A DNA stretch of 64,000 nt from positions 1-64,000 of the forward strand of contig USEY01000009.1 in NCBI GenBank assembly GCA_900553815.1, read 5' to 3'. The position numbers and the translations under genes were made by a program. Of this stretch, positions 25,619-35,748 are shown one piece after another. The notes below the pieces were generated by a model that did not search any database, was not told the origin of the DNA, and was given only the letters and a program-made list of their open reading frames with translations. Source of the DNA: an uncultured Bacteroides sp. (GTDB lineage: Bacteria > Bacteroidota > Bacteroidia > Bacteroidales > Bacteroidaceae). The first letter of the stretch is position 1. Each line of letters begins with the position of its first letter.

Positions 25619-25774
25619 AGGCGCAGACACAATTAATTATATATGACAGTTGATAGAGGTAGTTGATTGCCTTTTGGGCAATGCTTTGGGATGGCGTCAG
25701 GTATTGATATTGTTTCCTTCTGGTATTTTGTTAAATTAGTAAAATGCTTTGTTGTAAACAATGCACGGATAATT

Positions 25775-28700
25775 ATGAAAAAACTATTATTGAATGTTTG
25801 TATGTTGCTGGTAACTCTTGTGAAGGTTGCCGCTGTAGAAAGCAGGTCTGTTTATGAACTATGTCCAAAGGATCCGGAGGCTGTATATTTTACTCCTGAT
25901 AATTATGCTATTAAAGCTGACGGAAGCATGGATGTGAGTGATGCTCTGCAGAATGCTATAAATGAGGTGAAAAAGAAATATAATTTTGGAATAGTATTTC
26001 TTCCAGAGGGTAAGTATAAGATAACGAAGACGATCTATATACCAAAGGCTGTTCACCTGATTGGGTATGGCAAAAAGCGACCTATTATTTTTTTGGCAAA
26101 GAATTCTCCTGGCTATCAGCAGGAAGTGACTGATGATAAAGGAAAGGCTCGCTATATGTTTTGGTTTACAGATAATCTAGTCAATGAGAATGAAAAGCCC
26201 CGTGATGCCGGTGCTGGAACCTTCTATAGTGCTATATCTAATATAGATTTGCGTATAGAGGATGGAAATCCGCATGCGGTAGCTTTGCGTACTCATTTTG
26301 CCCAGCATAGCTTTGTTTCTCATGTCGATATACATATTGGTAAGGGAAAGGCCGGCTTGTTTGATGTCGGTAATGAGATGGAGGATGTCCGATTCTTTGG
26401 AGGTGAATATGGTATTTATACAACAAAAACATCGCCAAGCTGGCAGATGATGATATTGAATACCTGTTTTGAGGGACAGCGTAAGGCTGCTATTCGTACA
26501 CAGGAAGGTGGTTTGACAATCGTACGTTTGCAAGCACGTAATGTACCTACCGTAATCGAGGTTAATCCTAATCGTTCTGATAAGATTTATATGGAGGATT
26601 GCATGTTTGAGAAGGTGAAGAAGGCTGCCATCGTGTTGGGTAATGAAGGGTTGAGTCCTAATCAGCTTAGCATGCGCAATATTGTGTGTGATAAAGTACC
26701 TGTATTTGTGTCTTACAGAGAGTCTGGTAACCAAGTCCTTGGTAAATCTGATATATATTGCGTAAAGGACTTCTCTTACGGTATTCATGTGGCTGATATG
26801 GCATCACTTCCTAAGTATGAGACAGTAGTTGAGATGGAGGCTTTGGCTGAAAAACCTGCTCCTTTTAAAGATGACATTAAATCAATGCCACCGATGAAAG
26901 AATGGGTGAATATCAGAGAACTGGGAGCTAAGGGCGATGGAGTGACTGATGATACGGATGTTTTCCGGAAGGCGATAGAACAATATCGGGTTATCTATGT
27001 ACCTCAGGGCTGGTATATCGTATCAGAAAGTATTGTGTTGAAGCCAAATACGGTATTGATAGGTTTAAATCCGGTATCAACTCAATTGAAATTGAAAGAG
27101 AGTACCCCTGCCTTTAGTGGATTTGGAACCCCTGTTCCTTTATTGGAGACTCCTCAAGGAGGGAACAATATTGTTTCGGGAATAGGTCTGAATACAGGAG
27201 CATATAATTATCGGGCAGTAGGTTGTAAGTGGATGGCTGGCCAAGATTCGTATATGAATGATGTGAAGTTTCTTGGAGTACATGGCACGATGGAGAAAGG
27301 TGCCATCTCTTCTCAGAAAAAGCAACATTCACAGCCACAGATTAGTACGCCTGAAGTACCGGTTGTCTATCCGGGAATGGACAAGGCTTGGGATAATCAG
27401 TATTGGAGTTTGTGGATAACAAATGAAGGTGGCGGCGTATTTAAGGATATATGGAGTGCTAGTACTTATGCTACCAATGGTTTGTATGTAAGTGATACAC
27501 AGACCCCGGGACGTATTTATGCGATGTCTGTCGAACATCATGTGCGTAATGAAGTGCATTTTAAGAATGTTTCCAATTGGCAGGTTTATGCTCTGCAGTT
27601 GGAGGAAGAGTCTCGCGAAAGCTTGGATTGTCAGCAGATAGAGTTGCAGAATTGTTCTGATATCTTATTCGCTAATCTGTATCTTTTTCGGGTAATCCGA
27701 ATCAATACTCCTTTCCCTTATGCCGTGCGTACCTGGAACTGTAAAGATATTGAGTTTTATAATGTACACAACTTTACTCAGATGCGCTTTACGACGGATT
27801 TGCTATGTTATGATATAAACACAGGACAAGATGTGCGTCCTTGGGAGCTTACACGGTTGACTATTACAGGTGATGAGCCTCGTCTGACTCCTTTGCATGC
27901 CCGTCAGGCTGAGGTAGAAAAACTGGCAACAGGATTTGAGTATGCCGAAGGTATGGCCCGTGACAGTAAAGGGAATATATATTTCAGCGAACAACGCATG
28001 AGGCGTATTTATAAGTGGGATGCAGAGACAGAACGGCTTTCGTTGGTTGCAGACTTTCCATGGCAACCGTTGTCGCTGGCATGCGATACGCAGGATAATC
28101 TGCTGGTATTCTTTAAATATACCCCACAACCCGGCTATCTGATAAACGGGCAGCAGGAGACAGTAACAGAACTGCCAGATGCTGCCAATACAACCTTTAG
28201 TCATTGGGGAAACTCTGGTTTTGCTACTTGGGTTTACGCTATAGATACGCAGAAACCGGAAAAAACGATACACTTGTTGGAGCGGAAACCGATGAGTGAA
28301 CTAAAGGAGGTGGCTAAAGCTATTTATCCGTCACACAGGTGGCGCGATTTGCACGATTTTGACGAGATATCGTTGTGGAGACCTGCCTATTGCTTTGTGG
28401 CACCTGATGGAAAGACCATTATTCCGGAGTATTATGACTTTGCACGCTCCTCATCGGTGCAGACTGCTATTCCCGGACAACCACTTTATGCAGCAGATGA
28501 ATATAATCACAGGCTGGTGAGGATGGATGTAAATGCTGATGGCAGCACCTCCAATCTGACGCATTTTGCCAATGTGGGCGAATTCGGTATTGCTGTTGAT
28601 AAGAATGGGCGGGTATATGTGGCAGACGGATATATCTATGTATATGCTAAAACCGGAGAGTTAGAAAAGATAATAAATGTTCCTGAGAGGCCTACTTCAT

Positions 28701-28777
28701 TGGTCGTGGGTGGAAAAGATGGTGATATGCTGTTTATCGCGGCTCGTTCCTCTTTGTATAGGTATGTTATTCAATAA
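25775..28777 (+). CDS. GH55-like double beta-helix protein with C-terminal beta-propeller, paralog 1
   Basis: The 1000-aa secreted protein has a signal peptide and two pectate-lyase-3-type right-handed beta-helix domains. The first (~25-385) starts with DVSDALQNAINEVKKKYNFG; the second (~386-700) starts with WVNIRELGAKGDGVTDDTDV. This paired arrangement is typical of GH55 exo-beta-1,3-glucanases. The last ~270 residues are an SMP-30/NHL-like beta-propeller (ATGFEYAEGMARDSKGNIYF...). The ATG at 25775 is chosen because it opens the signal peptide; 36 upstream codons are unconserved. The next gene is a paralog with the same three domains. The GH55 assignment rests on architecture; I did not identify the catalytic Glu. 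The propeller may bind glycan or be a second enzyme. Confidence 0.7.
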   Translation: MKKLLLNVCMLLVTLVKVAAVESRSVYELCPKDPEAVYFTPDNYAIKADGSMDVSDALQNAINEVKKKYNFGIVFLPEGKYKITKTIYIPKAVHLIGYGKKRPIIFLAKNSPGYQQEVTDDKGKARYMFWFTDNLVNENEKPRDAGAGTFYSAISNIDLRIEDGNPHAVALRTHFAQHSFVSHVDIHIGKGKAGLFDVGNEMEDVRFFGGEYGIYTTKTSPSWQMMILNTCFEGQRKAAIRTQEGGLTIVRLQARNVPTVIEVNPNRSDKIYMEDCMFEKVKKAAIVLGNEGLSPNQLSMRNIVCDKVPVFVSYRESGNQVLGKSDIYCVKDFSYGIHVADMASLPKYETVVEMEALAEKPAPFKDDIKSMPPMKEWVNIRELGAKGDGVTDDTDVFRKAIEQYRVIYVPQGWYIVSESIVLKPNTVLIGLNPVSTQLKLKESTPAFSGFGTPVPLLETPQGGNNIVSGIGLNTGAYNYRAVGCKWMAGQDSYMNDVKFLGVHGTMEKGAISSQKKQHSQPQISTPEVPVVYPGMDKAWDNQYWSLWITNEGGGVFKDIWSASTYATNGLYVSDTQTPGRIYAMSVEHHVRNEVHFKNVSNWQVYALQLEEESRESLDCQQIELQNCSDILFANLYLFRVIRINTPFPYAVRTWNCKDIEFYNVHNFTQMRFTTDLLCYDINTGQDVRPWELTRLTITGDEPRLTPLHARQAEVEKLATGFEYAEGMARDSKGNIYFSEQRMRRIYKWDAETERLSLVADFPWQPLSLACDTQDNLLVFFKYTPQPGYLINGQQETVTELPDAANTTFSHWGNSGFATWVYAIDTQKPEKTIHLLERKPMSELKEVAKAIYPSHRWRDLHDFDEISLWRPAYCFVAPDGKTIIPEYYDFARSSSVQTAIPGQPLYAADEYNHRLVRMDVNADGSTSNLTHFANVGEFGIAVDKNGRVYVADGYIYVYAKTGELEKIINVPERPTSLVVGGKDGDMLFIAARSSLYRYVIQ

Positions 28778-28871
28778 CGAAGTTGCATGGTTATATTCTC
28801 ATTGATATTTGAATTTACGATGTAATTTTGTGGAAGTTGAATTATTTATTATTAGTAAAAGTAAGAATATT

Positions 28872-31862
28872 ATGGTATTGAAAAATATTTCGTTTATAGC
28901 ATGTCTGTTAATGTTTGTCAGTTCTACACTGGTACAGGCTGTCAATCGGCATTCTGTATATACACAGAAACCGATGGATTCGGAGGCTTACTATTTTACT
29001 CCTGAAAATTATGGCTTCAAGGCCGATGGAAAGTCGGATGTTACAGAGGCACTTCAACAAGCTATATTTCAGGTTAAGCGGGAAAAGAACTTTGGAATAT
29101 TGTTTATACCCGAGGGTGAGTACCGAATTAGCAAAACTATTCAGGTCCCTTCATCAGTTCGTTTGATAGGTTATGGAAAAAAACGTCCGGTCATTTATTT
29201 GGGCAAGGAGACTGCCGGATTCCAGGAAGGGCAGAACTACATGTTGTGGTTTACAGGTGGAATAGCACCGGAAGGTAAAGAGCCTTCGGATGCAGGCGCC
29301 GGTACCTTTTACAGTGCGGTGTCAAATATAGACTTTAAAATCGAAAAGAGAAATCCGGCTGCAATTGCTATCCGTTCCCATTTTGCACAGCATGGCTTTA
29401 TCAGTCACTGCAATATCTACATTGGTGATGGTAAGGCAGGTATTTATGATGTGGGTAATGAACTGGAGGATGTCTGCTTTTGGGGTGGTGATTATGGAAT
29501 AATTTCTTCCAGAACATCGCCAGGATGGCCGATGATGATGGTTGATACTTACTTTGAGGGACAGCGTAAAGCTGCCGTATATACGAAAGAAGTAGGCTTT
29601 GCCGTTGTCGGGATGCATGTAAAGAAGGTGCCGGTAGTATTTGAAATGGCCGAGAATGTTCCCGACCGGTTGCATGTAGAGGCATCGCTGTGGGAACAAG
29701 TTTCGGAAGCGGCCGTTAAAATGAGTGTGGTAGGCAATACTTTCTCGCAGCTGAATATGGTAAATGTGAGTTGCAGGAATGTGCCTGTACTGGTTGATTT
29801 CCCTACTGATGGCAGACGGGTGGAAGTGAAGGATAAGCAGTATAAGGTAGCAGACTATACGTATGGTTTGGTCTATGAGAATATGTCGGCAACGTCTTCT
29901 TTCCGGGAGATATGTGAAATAACACCGGTAAGTAAGGTTTCTGCTTCGCTTCAGAATGATTTGCCCCAGCTTCCGGCCATGGAGACGTGGGTAAATGTAC
30001 GTGATTTTGGAGCAAAAGGAGACGGTGTGGCAGATGATACGGAAGCCTTTGAGAAAGCAATCAAAGCACATAAGCATATTTATGTGCCCCAAGGTTGGTA
30101 TCGTATTACCCGTACCTTGAAGATGGAGCAGGGAACAAAACTGATAGGTTTGCATCCTTTTGGTACACAGCTTGTATTGTCAGAAAGTGAACCGGTTTTC
30201 AGTGGCTTTGGTGCTCCGGTACCTATGGTGGAGTCGTCGGAAGGTGGTGATGATATTCTGAACGGAATAGGAATCAATACCGGTGGCTACAATTATCGTG
30301 CCGTGGGTTGCAAATGGATGGCTGGTGCAGACTCTTACTTGAATGATGTAAAGTTTGTAGGTGGCCATGGTACATTATGGAAACCAGCCGACCGTCCTGA
30401 TTGGGCCAATAGGAGAAGAATACGGCAGATTAGTTCGCCCTCTGCTCCCGTAATGGAGCAAGGCAAAGACCTGGCATGGGACAATCAGTACTGGAGCTTG
30501 TGGATAACCAATAATGGTGGTGGAACCATCAAGGATGTCTGGACAGCCAATACTTATGCGGCAAGCGGTCTGTTTGTAAGCAATACAAATACTCCGGGAC
30601 GTATTTATGCCATGTCGTTGGAACACCATGTGCGCACAGAGGCACGTTTCAATAATGTCTCTAATTGGAAAATCTATGCTTTCCAGTTCGAGGAAGAAGG
30701 ACGTGAGGGACCTGACAGCTATATGGCCGAAGTGTCCGATTGTGAGAATATACAGTTTGTTAATGTATGGATGTATCGTGTAATACGTGCCTTTATGCCT
30801 AAGGAGATAGGCTTCAGAATGTGGAATAATAAGAATATCATTTTCAGGAACATGCACAACTATACGCAGGCGCTTCCTGTGATAGAGTTTCCTGTATATG
30901 ACATGAATAAGGCTATCCCTGTTCATTCGTGGGACTTTGCCCGCCTGACGATTACGGGAGAGGAAGTCGGTAACAGAGAGCATTGTTCTGAAATGGATAA
31001 GCCGGTCAAGCTGGTTACCGGGTTTGAATTGGCCTCTGGTGCAACTTCGGATAGCCGTGGAAATGTGTATTTCTGTGAGAATCGTCTGAAGAAAATCTAT
31101 AAATGGTCTGCTGAAACAGGACAGGTTACGTTGGTTGCCGATTATCCATGGAAACCTTTTACCCTGGCTACCGATACGAAAGATAATTTGTTGGTTATCT
31201 GCCGTTATGACCCGCAACCCGGATATATGGTAAACGGGCAGCAGGAATCTGTATCCCGACTTCCCGATGATAATCCGATGTATAGCAGTTGGGGTAATAG
31301 CGGATGGAGTGCCATAGCATATTCGATTGAGATGTCGCAGGACGGCATGCCGATGAAACCGTTACAGCGTGTCAGAACCTCTTCTATCAGTAATGTTCAG
31401 AAAGTGATACACCCTTCCAGCCGTTGGCGTGGAGACTTTGAGAAAGTGCTGGTAAGCATGCCGGAATATAGTTTTGTTGCTCCTGATGGTGTGACTATAA
31501 TTCCTGAAACCTACGATTTGGGTCGCTCCGCTGCGCTTACTTCTGTGACACCGGGTCAGACCGAACCTGTGTTTATTGTTAATGAGTCAACAAAATCTAC
31601 AGTCAAAGTTGGTGTTAATGAGGAAGGACGTTTGGTTAATCCGGAAACGGTATGTCCTTATGGCCAATATAGCAACGTTGTAGATTCAGAAGGAAATCTC
31701 TATGTGGCTGATGGTGAGATTTTCGTTTACGGAAAAGATGGTAAGGAAAAGAAACGTATCAGAGTAGAAGAACGTCCTATATCCTTGGCTATAGGTGGTA
31801 AGCAGAAGAGTATTTTATTTGTTACAACTACTCGCTCTTTATATGCTATCCGAATTAAATGA
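28872..31862 (+). CDS. GH55-like double beta-helix protein with C-terminal beta-propeller, paralog 2
   Basis: The 996-aa paralog of the preceding gene has the same signal peptide, two beta-helix domains (first with LIGYGKKRPVIYLG, second with WVNVRDFGAKGDGVADDTEA) and propeller (VTGFELASGATSDSRGNVYF). The pair share long blocks such as YRAVGCKWMAG and WDNQYWSLWITN, so this is a tandem duplication that has since diverged. GC content by eye is higher here than in the first half of the PUL. The ATG at 28872 opens the signal peptide and is preferred over the frame start at 28809. A strong terminator follows, closing the PUL. Confidence 0.7.
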   Translation: MVLKNISFIACLLMFVSSTLVQAVNRHSVYTQKPMDSEAYYFTPENYGFKADGKSDVTEALQQAIFQVKREKNFGILFIPEGEYRISKTIQVPSSVRLIGYGKKRPVIYLGKETAGFQEGQNYMLWFTGGIAPEGKEPSDAGAGTFYSAVSNIDFKIEKRNPAAIAIRSHFAQHGFISHCNIYIGDGKAGIYDVGNELEDVCFWGGDYGIISSRTSPGWPMMMVDTYFEGQRKAAVYTKEVGFAVVGMHVKKVPVVFEMAENVPDRLHVEASLWEQVSEAAVKMSVVGNTFSQLNMVNVSCRNVPVLVDFPTDGRRVEVKDKQYKVADYTYGLVYENMSATSSFREICEITPVSKVSASLQNDLPQLPAMETWVNVRDFGAKGDGVADDTEAFEKAIKAHKHIYVPQGWYRITRTLKMEQGTKLIGLHPFGTQLVLSESEPVFSGFGAPVPMVESSEGGDDILNGIGINTGGYNYRAVGCKWMAGADSYLNDVKFVGGHGTLWKPADRPDWANRRRIRQISSPSAPVMEQGKDLAWDNQYWSLWITNNGGGTIKDVWTANTYAASGLFVSNTNTPGRIYAMSLEHHVRTEARFNNVSNWKIYAFQFEEEGREGPDSYMAEVSDCENIQFVNVWMYRVIRAFMPKEIGFRMWNNKNIIFRNMHNYTQALPVIEFPVYDMNKAIPVHSWDFARLTITGEEVGNREHCSEMDKPVKLVTGFELASGATSDSRGNVYFCENRLKKIYKWSAETGQVTLVADYPWKPFTLATDTKDNLLVICRYDPQPGYMVNGQQESVSRLPDDNPMYSSWGNSGWSAIAYSIEMSQDGMPMKPLQRVRTSSISNVQKVIHPSSRWRGDFEKVLVSMPEYSFVAPDGVTIIPETYDLGRSAALTSVTPGQTEPVFIVNESTKSTVKVGVNEEGRLVNPETVCPYGQYSNVVDSEGNLYVADGEIFVYGKDGKEKKRIRVEERPISLAIGGKQKSILFVTTTRSLYAIRIK

Positions 31863-31969
31863 TTTTAAAGAGATGTAATTCACTTGGGTACTTGTGACTC
31901 TTATTATGCCTTGGTTAATATGAGAATGTGAATTTATTGAATAGTTAAAGTTAACGCTGTTTTTGTAGA

Positions 31970-32006
31970 AGTGGATATGCTTGGACAAGGCATATCCACT
32001 TTTTTT
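31970..32006 (+). terminator. Intrinsic terminator closing the PUL
   Basis: Perfect 11-bp stem AGTGGATATGC (31970-31980) with GCATATCCACT (31990-32000), followed by a T-run to 32006. Confidence 0.9.
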
Positions 32007-32150
32007 AATACCCCGCAGCAACGATTTGCTCCATTCTTGCAATTTTCTTTTCCACTTCCTGCCAGCAGGATAGTGTGCCTAGTCTTCAACGTAAAACCCC
32101 GGCTTTGAAATATTTCATACAGTAATGAGAATAGTTTCAAATAAAACCAA

Positions 32151-32158
32151 TATATTTG
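32151..32158 (+). promoter_or_regulatory. -7 box of the acyl-CoA ligase gene
   Basis: TATATTTG fits the Bacteroides -7 element and lies 30 bp before the start codon. No matching TTTG is found 19-21 nt upstream, so the -33 element is weak or absent. Confidence 0.5.
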
Positions 32159-32188
32159 TGACAAATTAACATTCAACCGTTACTGATT

Positions 32189-33994
32189 ATGACTTATCAT
32201 CATTTGTCTGTGCTGGTTCATCGCCAGGCAGAGAAGTATGGAGACAAGATTGCCTTGAAATACAGAGACTATGAGAAAGCGCAATGGATTCCTATCAGCT
32301 GGAATTCGTTTTCTGCCAATATTCGCCAGGCTGCCAATGCGTTGGTTGAGCTGGGTGTGGAAGTGCAAGAGAATATCGGTATCTTCTCGCAAAACAAGCC
32401 GGAGTGTCTGTATGTGGATTTTGCCGCCTTTGCCAACCGGGCTGTGACTATTCCGCTTTATGCCACCAGTTCGCCTGCCCAGGCTCAATATATTATCAAT
32501 GATGCGCAGATACGTTATCTGTTTGTAGGCGAGCAATTCCAGTATGACGCAGCTTTCAGCGTATTCGGTTTCTGCCATTCCCTGCAACAGCTTATTATAT
32601 TTGACCGTTCGGTAGTGCGCGACCCGCGTGATATGACTTCCATTTATTTCGATGAGTTCATGGCTATGGGCAAAGATTTGCCTCACAACGATGTGGTGGA
32701 AGCTCGTACGGCACAGGCTTCGCCCGATGATTTGGCCAACATACTTTACACTTCGGGTACGACCGGTGAGCCCAAGGGAGTTATGCTCCATCACTCCAAT
32801 TACTTGGAGGCTTTCCGTACGCACCAGATTCGCTTGCCTTTCATCTCGGACAAGGATGTATCGCTTTGCTTCCTGCCATTGACACACGTATTTGAGCGTG
32901 GATGGACCTATGTGTGCATCCAACGTGGTGTGCAGGTGTGCATTAACCTGCGTCCGGCCGACATACAGACTACCATCAAGGAAGTAAGACCTACCATGAT
33001 GTGCAGTGTGCCCCGTTTCTGGGAAAAGGTTTACCAGGGAGTACAAGAACGCATCAACCAGGAAACGGGTATCAGGAAGTCCATGATGCTCAATGCTATC
33101 AAGGTCGGCAGGGAACATAACATAGACTACCTGCGACAGGGCAAGACGCCGCCCCTGATGCTGCACCTGAAATATAAATTCTATGAGAAGACCATCTATG
33201 CGTTGCTGAAGAAGACCATTGGCATTGAGAACGGTACGTTCTTCCCCACAGCCGGAGCGGCTGTGTCCGATGAGGTGTGCGAGTTTGTACATTCGGTAGG
33301 CATCAACATGGTGGTAGGCTACGGGCTGACAGAGTCTACGGCTACGGTGTCCTGCTTCCCCTCGGTGAACTACGTCATCGGGTCGGTGGGCGAGGTGATG
33401 CCCGATCTGGAGGTGAAGATTGGCGAGAACGACGAGATATTGCTTCGTGGCAAGACCATAACCAAAGGATATTACAAGAAGACGGAAGCCACCCGGGCAG
33501 CCATTGACGAGGACGGCTGGTTCCATACGGGCGATGCCGGCTATCTGAAAGGGCGTACACTCTTCCTAAAGGAGCGCATCAAGGACTTGTTCAAGACGTC
33601 GAATGGCAAGTATATCTCTCCGCAGGCTTTGGAGACGAAGCTGGCCATCGACCGCTTCATAGACCAGATAGCCATCATTGCCGACCAGCGCAAGTTTGTG
33701 TCGGCCCTTATCGTCCCGGCATACGGCGTACTGAAGGATTTTGCCAAAACCAAAGGCATTACCTACAGCAGCATGGCCGATTTGCTGAATCATCCGAAGA
33801 TTCAGGACCTGTATCGTTCACGCATCGACACCTTGCAACAGCAGTTTGCCCACTACGAGCAAATAAAGCGGTTTACGCTGTTGCCCGAACCATTCAGCAT
33901 GGAACGTGGTGAACTGACCAACACGCTGAAGCTGAGGCGTGCGGTAGTGTCGAAGAACTACAAGGAAGTGATAGACAAAATGTATGAAGAATAG
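32189..33994 (+). CDS. Long-chain fatty acid--CoA ligase (AMP-forming)
   Basis: The 601-aa cytoplasmic enzyme activates long-chain fatty acids to acyl-CoA with ATP. Adenylate-forming signatures are clear: the P-loop YTSGTTGEPKG (187-197), YGLTES (378-383), HTGD (446-449) and the hinge KERIKDLFKTSNGKYISP from 461. Length matches bacterial FadD-like and bubblegum-type synthetases. It is a single gene behind its own -7 box and after the PUL terminator; the next gene starts about 60 bp later and could be read through. No link to glycan use is implied. Confidence 0.92.
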   Translation: MTYHHLSVLVHRQAEKYGDKIALKYRDYEKAQWIPISWNSFSANIRQAANALVELGVEVQENIGIFSQNKPECLYVDFAAFANRAVTIPLYATSSPAQAQYIINDAQIRYLFVGEQFQYDAAFSVFGFCHSLQQLIIFDRSVVRDPRDMTSIYFDEFMAMGKDLPHNDVVEARTAQASPDDLANILYTSGTTGEPKGVMLHHSNYLEAFRTHQIRLPFISDKDVSLCFLPLTHVFERGWTYVCIQRGVQVCINLRPADIQTTIKEVRPTMMCSVPRFWEKVYQGVQERINQETGIRKSMMLNAIKVGREHNIDYLRQGKTPPLMLHLKYKFYEKTIYALLKKTIGIENGTFFPTAGAAVSDEVCEFVHSVGINMVVGYGLTESTATVSCFPSVNYVIGSVGEVMPDLEVKIGENDEILLRGKTITKGYYKKTEATRAAIDEDGWFHTGDAGYLKGRTLFLKERIKDLFKTSNGKYISPQALETKLAIDRFIDQIAIIADQRKFVSALIVPAYGVLKDFAKTKGITYSSMADLLNHPKIQDLYRSRIDTLQQQFAHYEQIKRFTLLPEPFSMERGELTNTLKLRRAVVSKNYKEVIDKMYEE

Positions 33995-34055
33995 GCCCTG
34001 AACGGCTTGACTTCAAAAGAGAAACGACAATGTGATGCGGAGAATGGCATTAGAC

Positions 34056-35726
34056 ATGAAACTGCGGTTGAAGACGCTCCTGTGCGGATGTTTGCTGGCC
34101 TGCTGGGTGGTTTGCCCTGAGGCGGTGGCTGCCGAGGCGCGGCTCGACTCGTTGTTGTCGGTGCTCGATGATGTCATTCTCCACAGCCGTCAGTTTGAGG
34201 TCGAAAAGGAACGCCACATTGCTTCCATCAGGCAATCGCTGTCGGCACGTGCGTTGTCGCCCGAGGAAGAGTATGCCGTCAACTTTCATTTGCACGACGA
34301 ATACGAAACCTATATTTGTGATTCGGCCTTGCACTATATTAACCGTAATATAGAGATTGCCGGCATGTTGGGACGGAATGACTGGCTGGTGGAGTCGAAA
34401 CTGAAGAAGGCTCACCTGCTGGCCGTGTCGGGACTTTATGCCGAGGGCATAGCCTTGTTGCAGACGATAGACAGGAAAGGCATTGTGGGCAGCCGGTTGC
34501 TGGATTATTATACGGCGTACGAGAATATCTACCTGTATCATGCCGAGTATGCCCAGGACGATGAGTATCGTCCACACTACCTGAAACTGCGGGCCTGCTA
34601 CCTTGATTCTATCCTGCATATAGTTCCGCCGGGAACGTATATGCACGTCGTCGTACAGGCCCCGTTGCTGATTGACCAGGGGCGTTATGAAGAGGCACGG
34701 TCTGTGTTGAGACATTTTCTGCCCCAACTGAACAGGCAGACGCGCGACTATGCCGTGCTGACTTCCGTCCTGGCTTTTGCCTGTGAGCCCGACAGGCCTG
34801 TCAGTGAGCGGAAGTATTACCTGGCCGAGAGTGCCATAGCCGACATCAGGTGTGTGGTGAAGGAGAACAACTCGCTGCGGGTGCTGGCCGAGCTGCTTTA
34901 TGAGGAAGGCGACCTGGAGCGTGCCAACCGCTACATGAAGAAGAGCATGGCCGACGCCACCTTCTACAACGCCCGCCTGCGCAACATACAGGCCTCGCGC
35001 ATGCTGCCGCTGATAGACAATGCCTACCAGCGCGAGAAGGAAGCCCAGCGGCAGAAACTCTACGTGTCGTTGTGGGTCATCAGCGCCTTGTCCCTGTTCC
35101 TGATAGCGGCGGTAATTTTTGTCATCGGCCAGATGAAGAAGCTGGCCCGTGCGCGCCGGGAGGTGGTAGAGGCCAACCGGGAGTTGCAGAAGCTGAACGA
35201 GGACCTTACGGCTGCCAATCTCAGGCAGCAGGAAATGAACGGCTCGCTGACAGAAGCCAACTGTGTCAAGGAAGAATACATAGGCCGCTTCCTGGGACTT
35301 TGCTCGGCCTACATAGACAAGTGGGAGACCTATCGCAAGATGCTGAACAAGCAGGCCGGCGCCGGCAAGCTGGACGAGCTGTACAAGCAGCTGAAGTCGT
35401 CGCGCTTCATCGACGAGGCCCTGAAGGATTTCTACCGCGAGTTCGACAACGCTTTCCTGAATATCTATCCTCATTTCGTGGAGAGCTTCAACCGCCTCTT
35501 CCCGCCCGAGGAGCAGGTAGAACCCAAGCAGGGCGAGCGCCTGTCCACCGAGCTACGCATCTATGCCCTCATACGGCTGGGCATATCAGACAGTTCGCGC
35601 ATTGCCAGTTTCCTGCGTTGCTCCATAACCACCATCTACACCTACCGGTCGAAGCTGAAGAACAAATCGCTATATCGTGGCAACTTCGAGGCCGAAGTGA
35701 TGAAGATTGGCATTCCCAAAGGTTAG
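34056..35726 (+). CDS. SusR-like (DUF6377) membrane-spanning transcription regulator
   Basis: The 556-aa protein has a signal-like N-terminus, a periplasmic TPR-like helical sensor (~30-330), one transmembrane helix (VSLWVISALSLFLIAAVIFVI), a coiled coil (ARREVVEANRELQKLNEDL onward) and a C-terminal helix-turn-helix (LSTELRIYALIRLGISDSSRIASFL...). This is the layout of SusR, which senses maltose-type sugars and turns on starch-use genes in B. thetaiotaomicron. A SusA-like GH13 gene and a SusB-like GH97 gene follow in the same order as in the sus cluster. Starts at 34032 (GTG), 34035 and 34044 are possible; 34056 gives the neatest signal peptide. The identification relies on architecture and context. 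Confidence 0.75.
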   Translation: MKLRLKTLLCGCLLACWVVCPEAVAAEARLDSLLSVLDDVILHSRQFEVEKERHIASIRQSLSARALSPEEEYAVNFHLHDEYETYICDSALHYINRNIEIAGMLGRNDWLVESKLKKAHLLAVSGLYAEGIALLQTIDRKGIVGSRLLDYYTAYENIYLYHAEYAQDDEYRPHYLKLRACYLDSILHIVPPGTYMHVVVQAPLLIDQGRYEEARSVLRHFLPQLNRQTRDYAVLTSVLAFACEPDRPVSERKYYLAESAIADIRCVVKENNSLRVLAELLYEEGDLERANRYMKKSMADATFYNARLRNIQASRMLPLIDNAYQREKEAQRQKLYVSLWVISALSLFLIAAVIFVIGQMKKLARARREVVEANRELQKLNEDLTAANLRQQEMNGSLTEANCVKEEYIGRFLGLCSAYIDKWETYRKMLNKQAGAGKLDELYKQLKSSRFIDEALKDFYREFDNAFLNIYPHFVESFNRLFPPEEQVEPKQGERLSTELRIYALIRLGISDSSRIASFLRCSITTIYTYRSKLKNKSLYRGNFEAEVMKIGIPKG

Positions 35727-35748
35727 CCGATGGCCGGCAAAGGTGTTA

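Noticed and set aside
32180..33526. 448-codon minus-strand frame opposite the acyl-CoA ligase
   Set aside because: Shadow of a clear adenylate-forming enzyme.
34050..35474. 474-codon minus-strand frame opposite the SusR-like gene
   Set aside because: Shadow; Gln/Val/Leu-rich composition without any motif.
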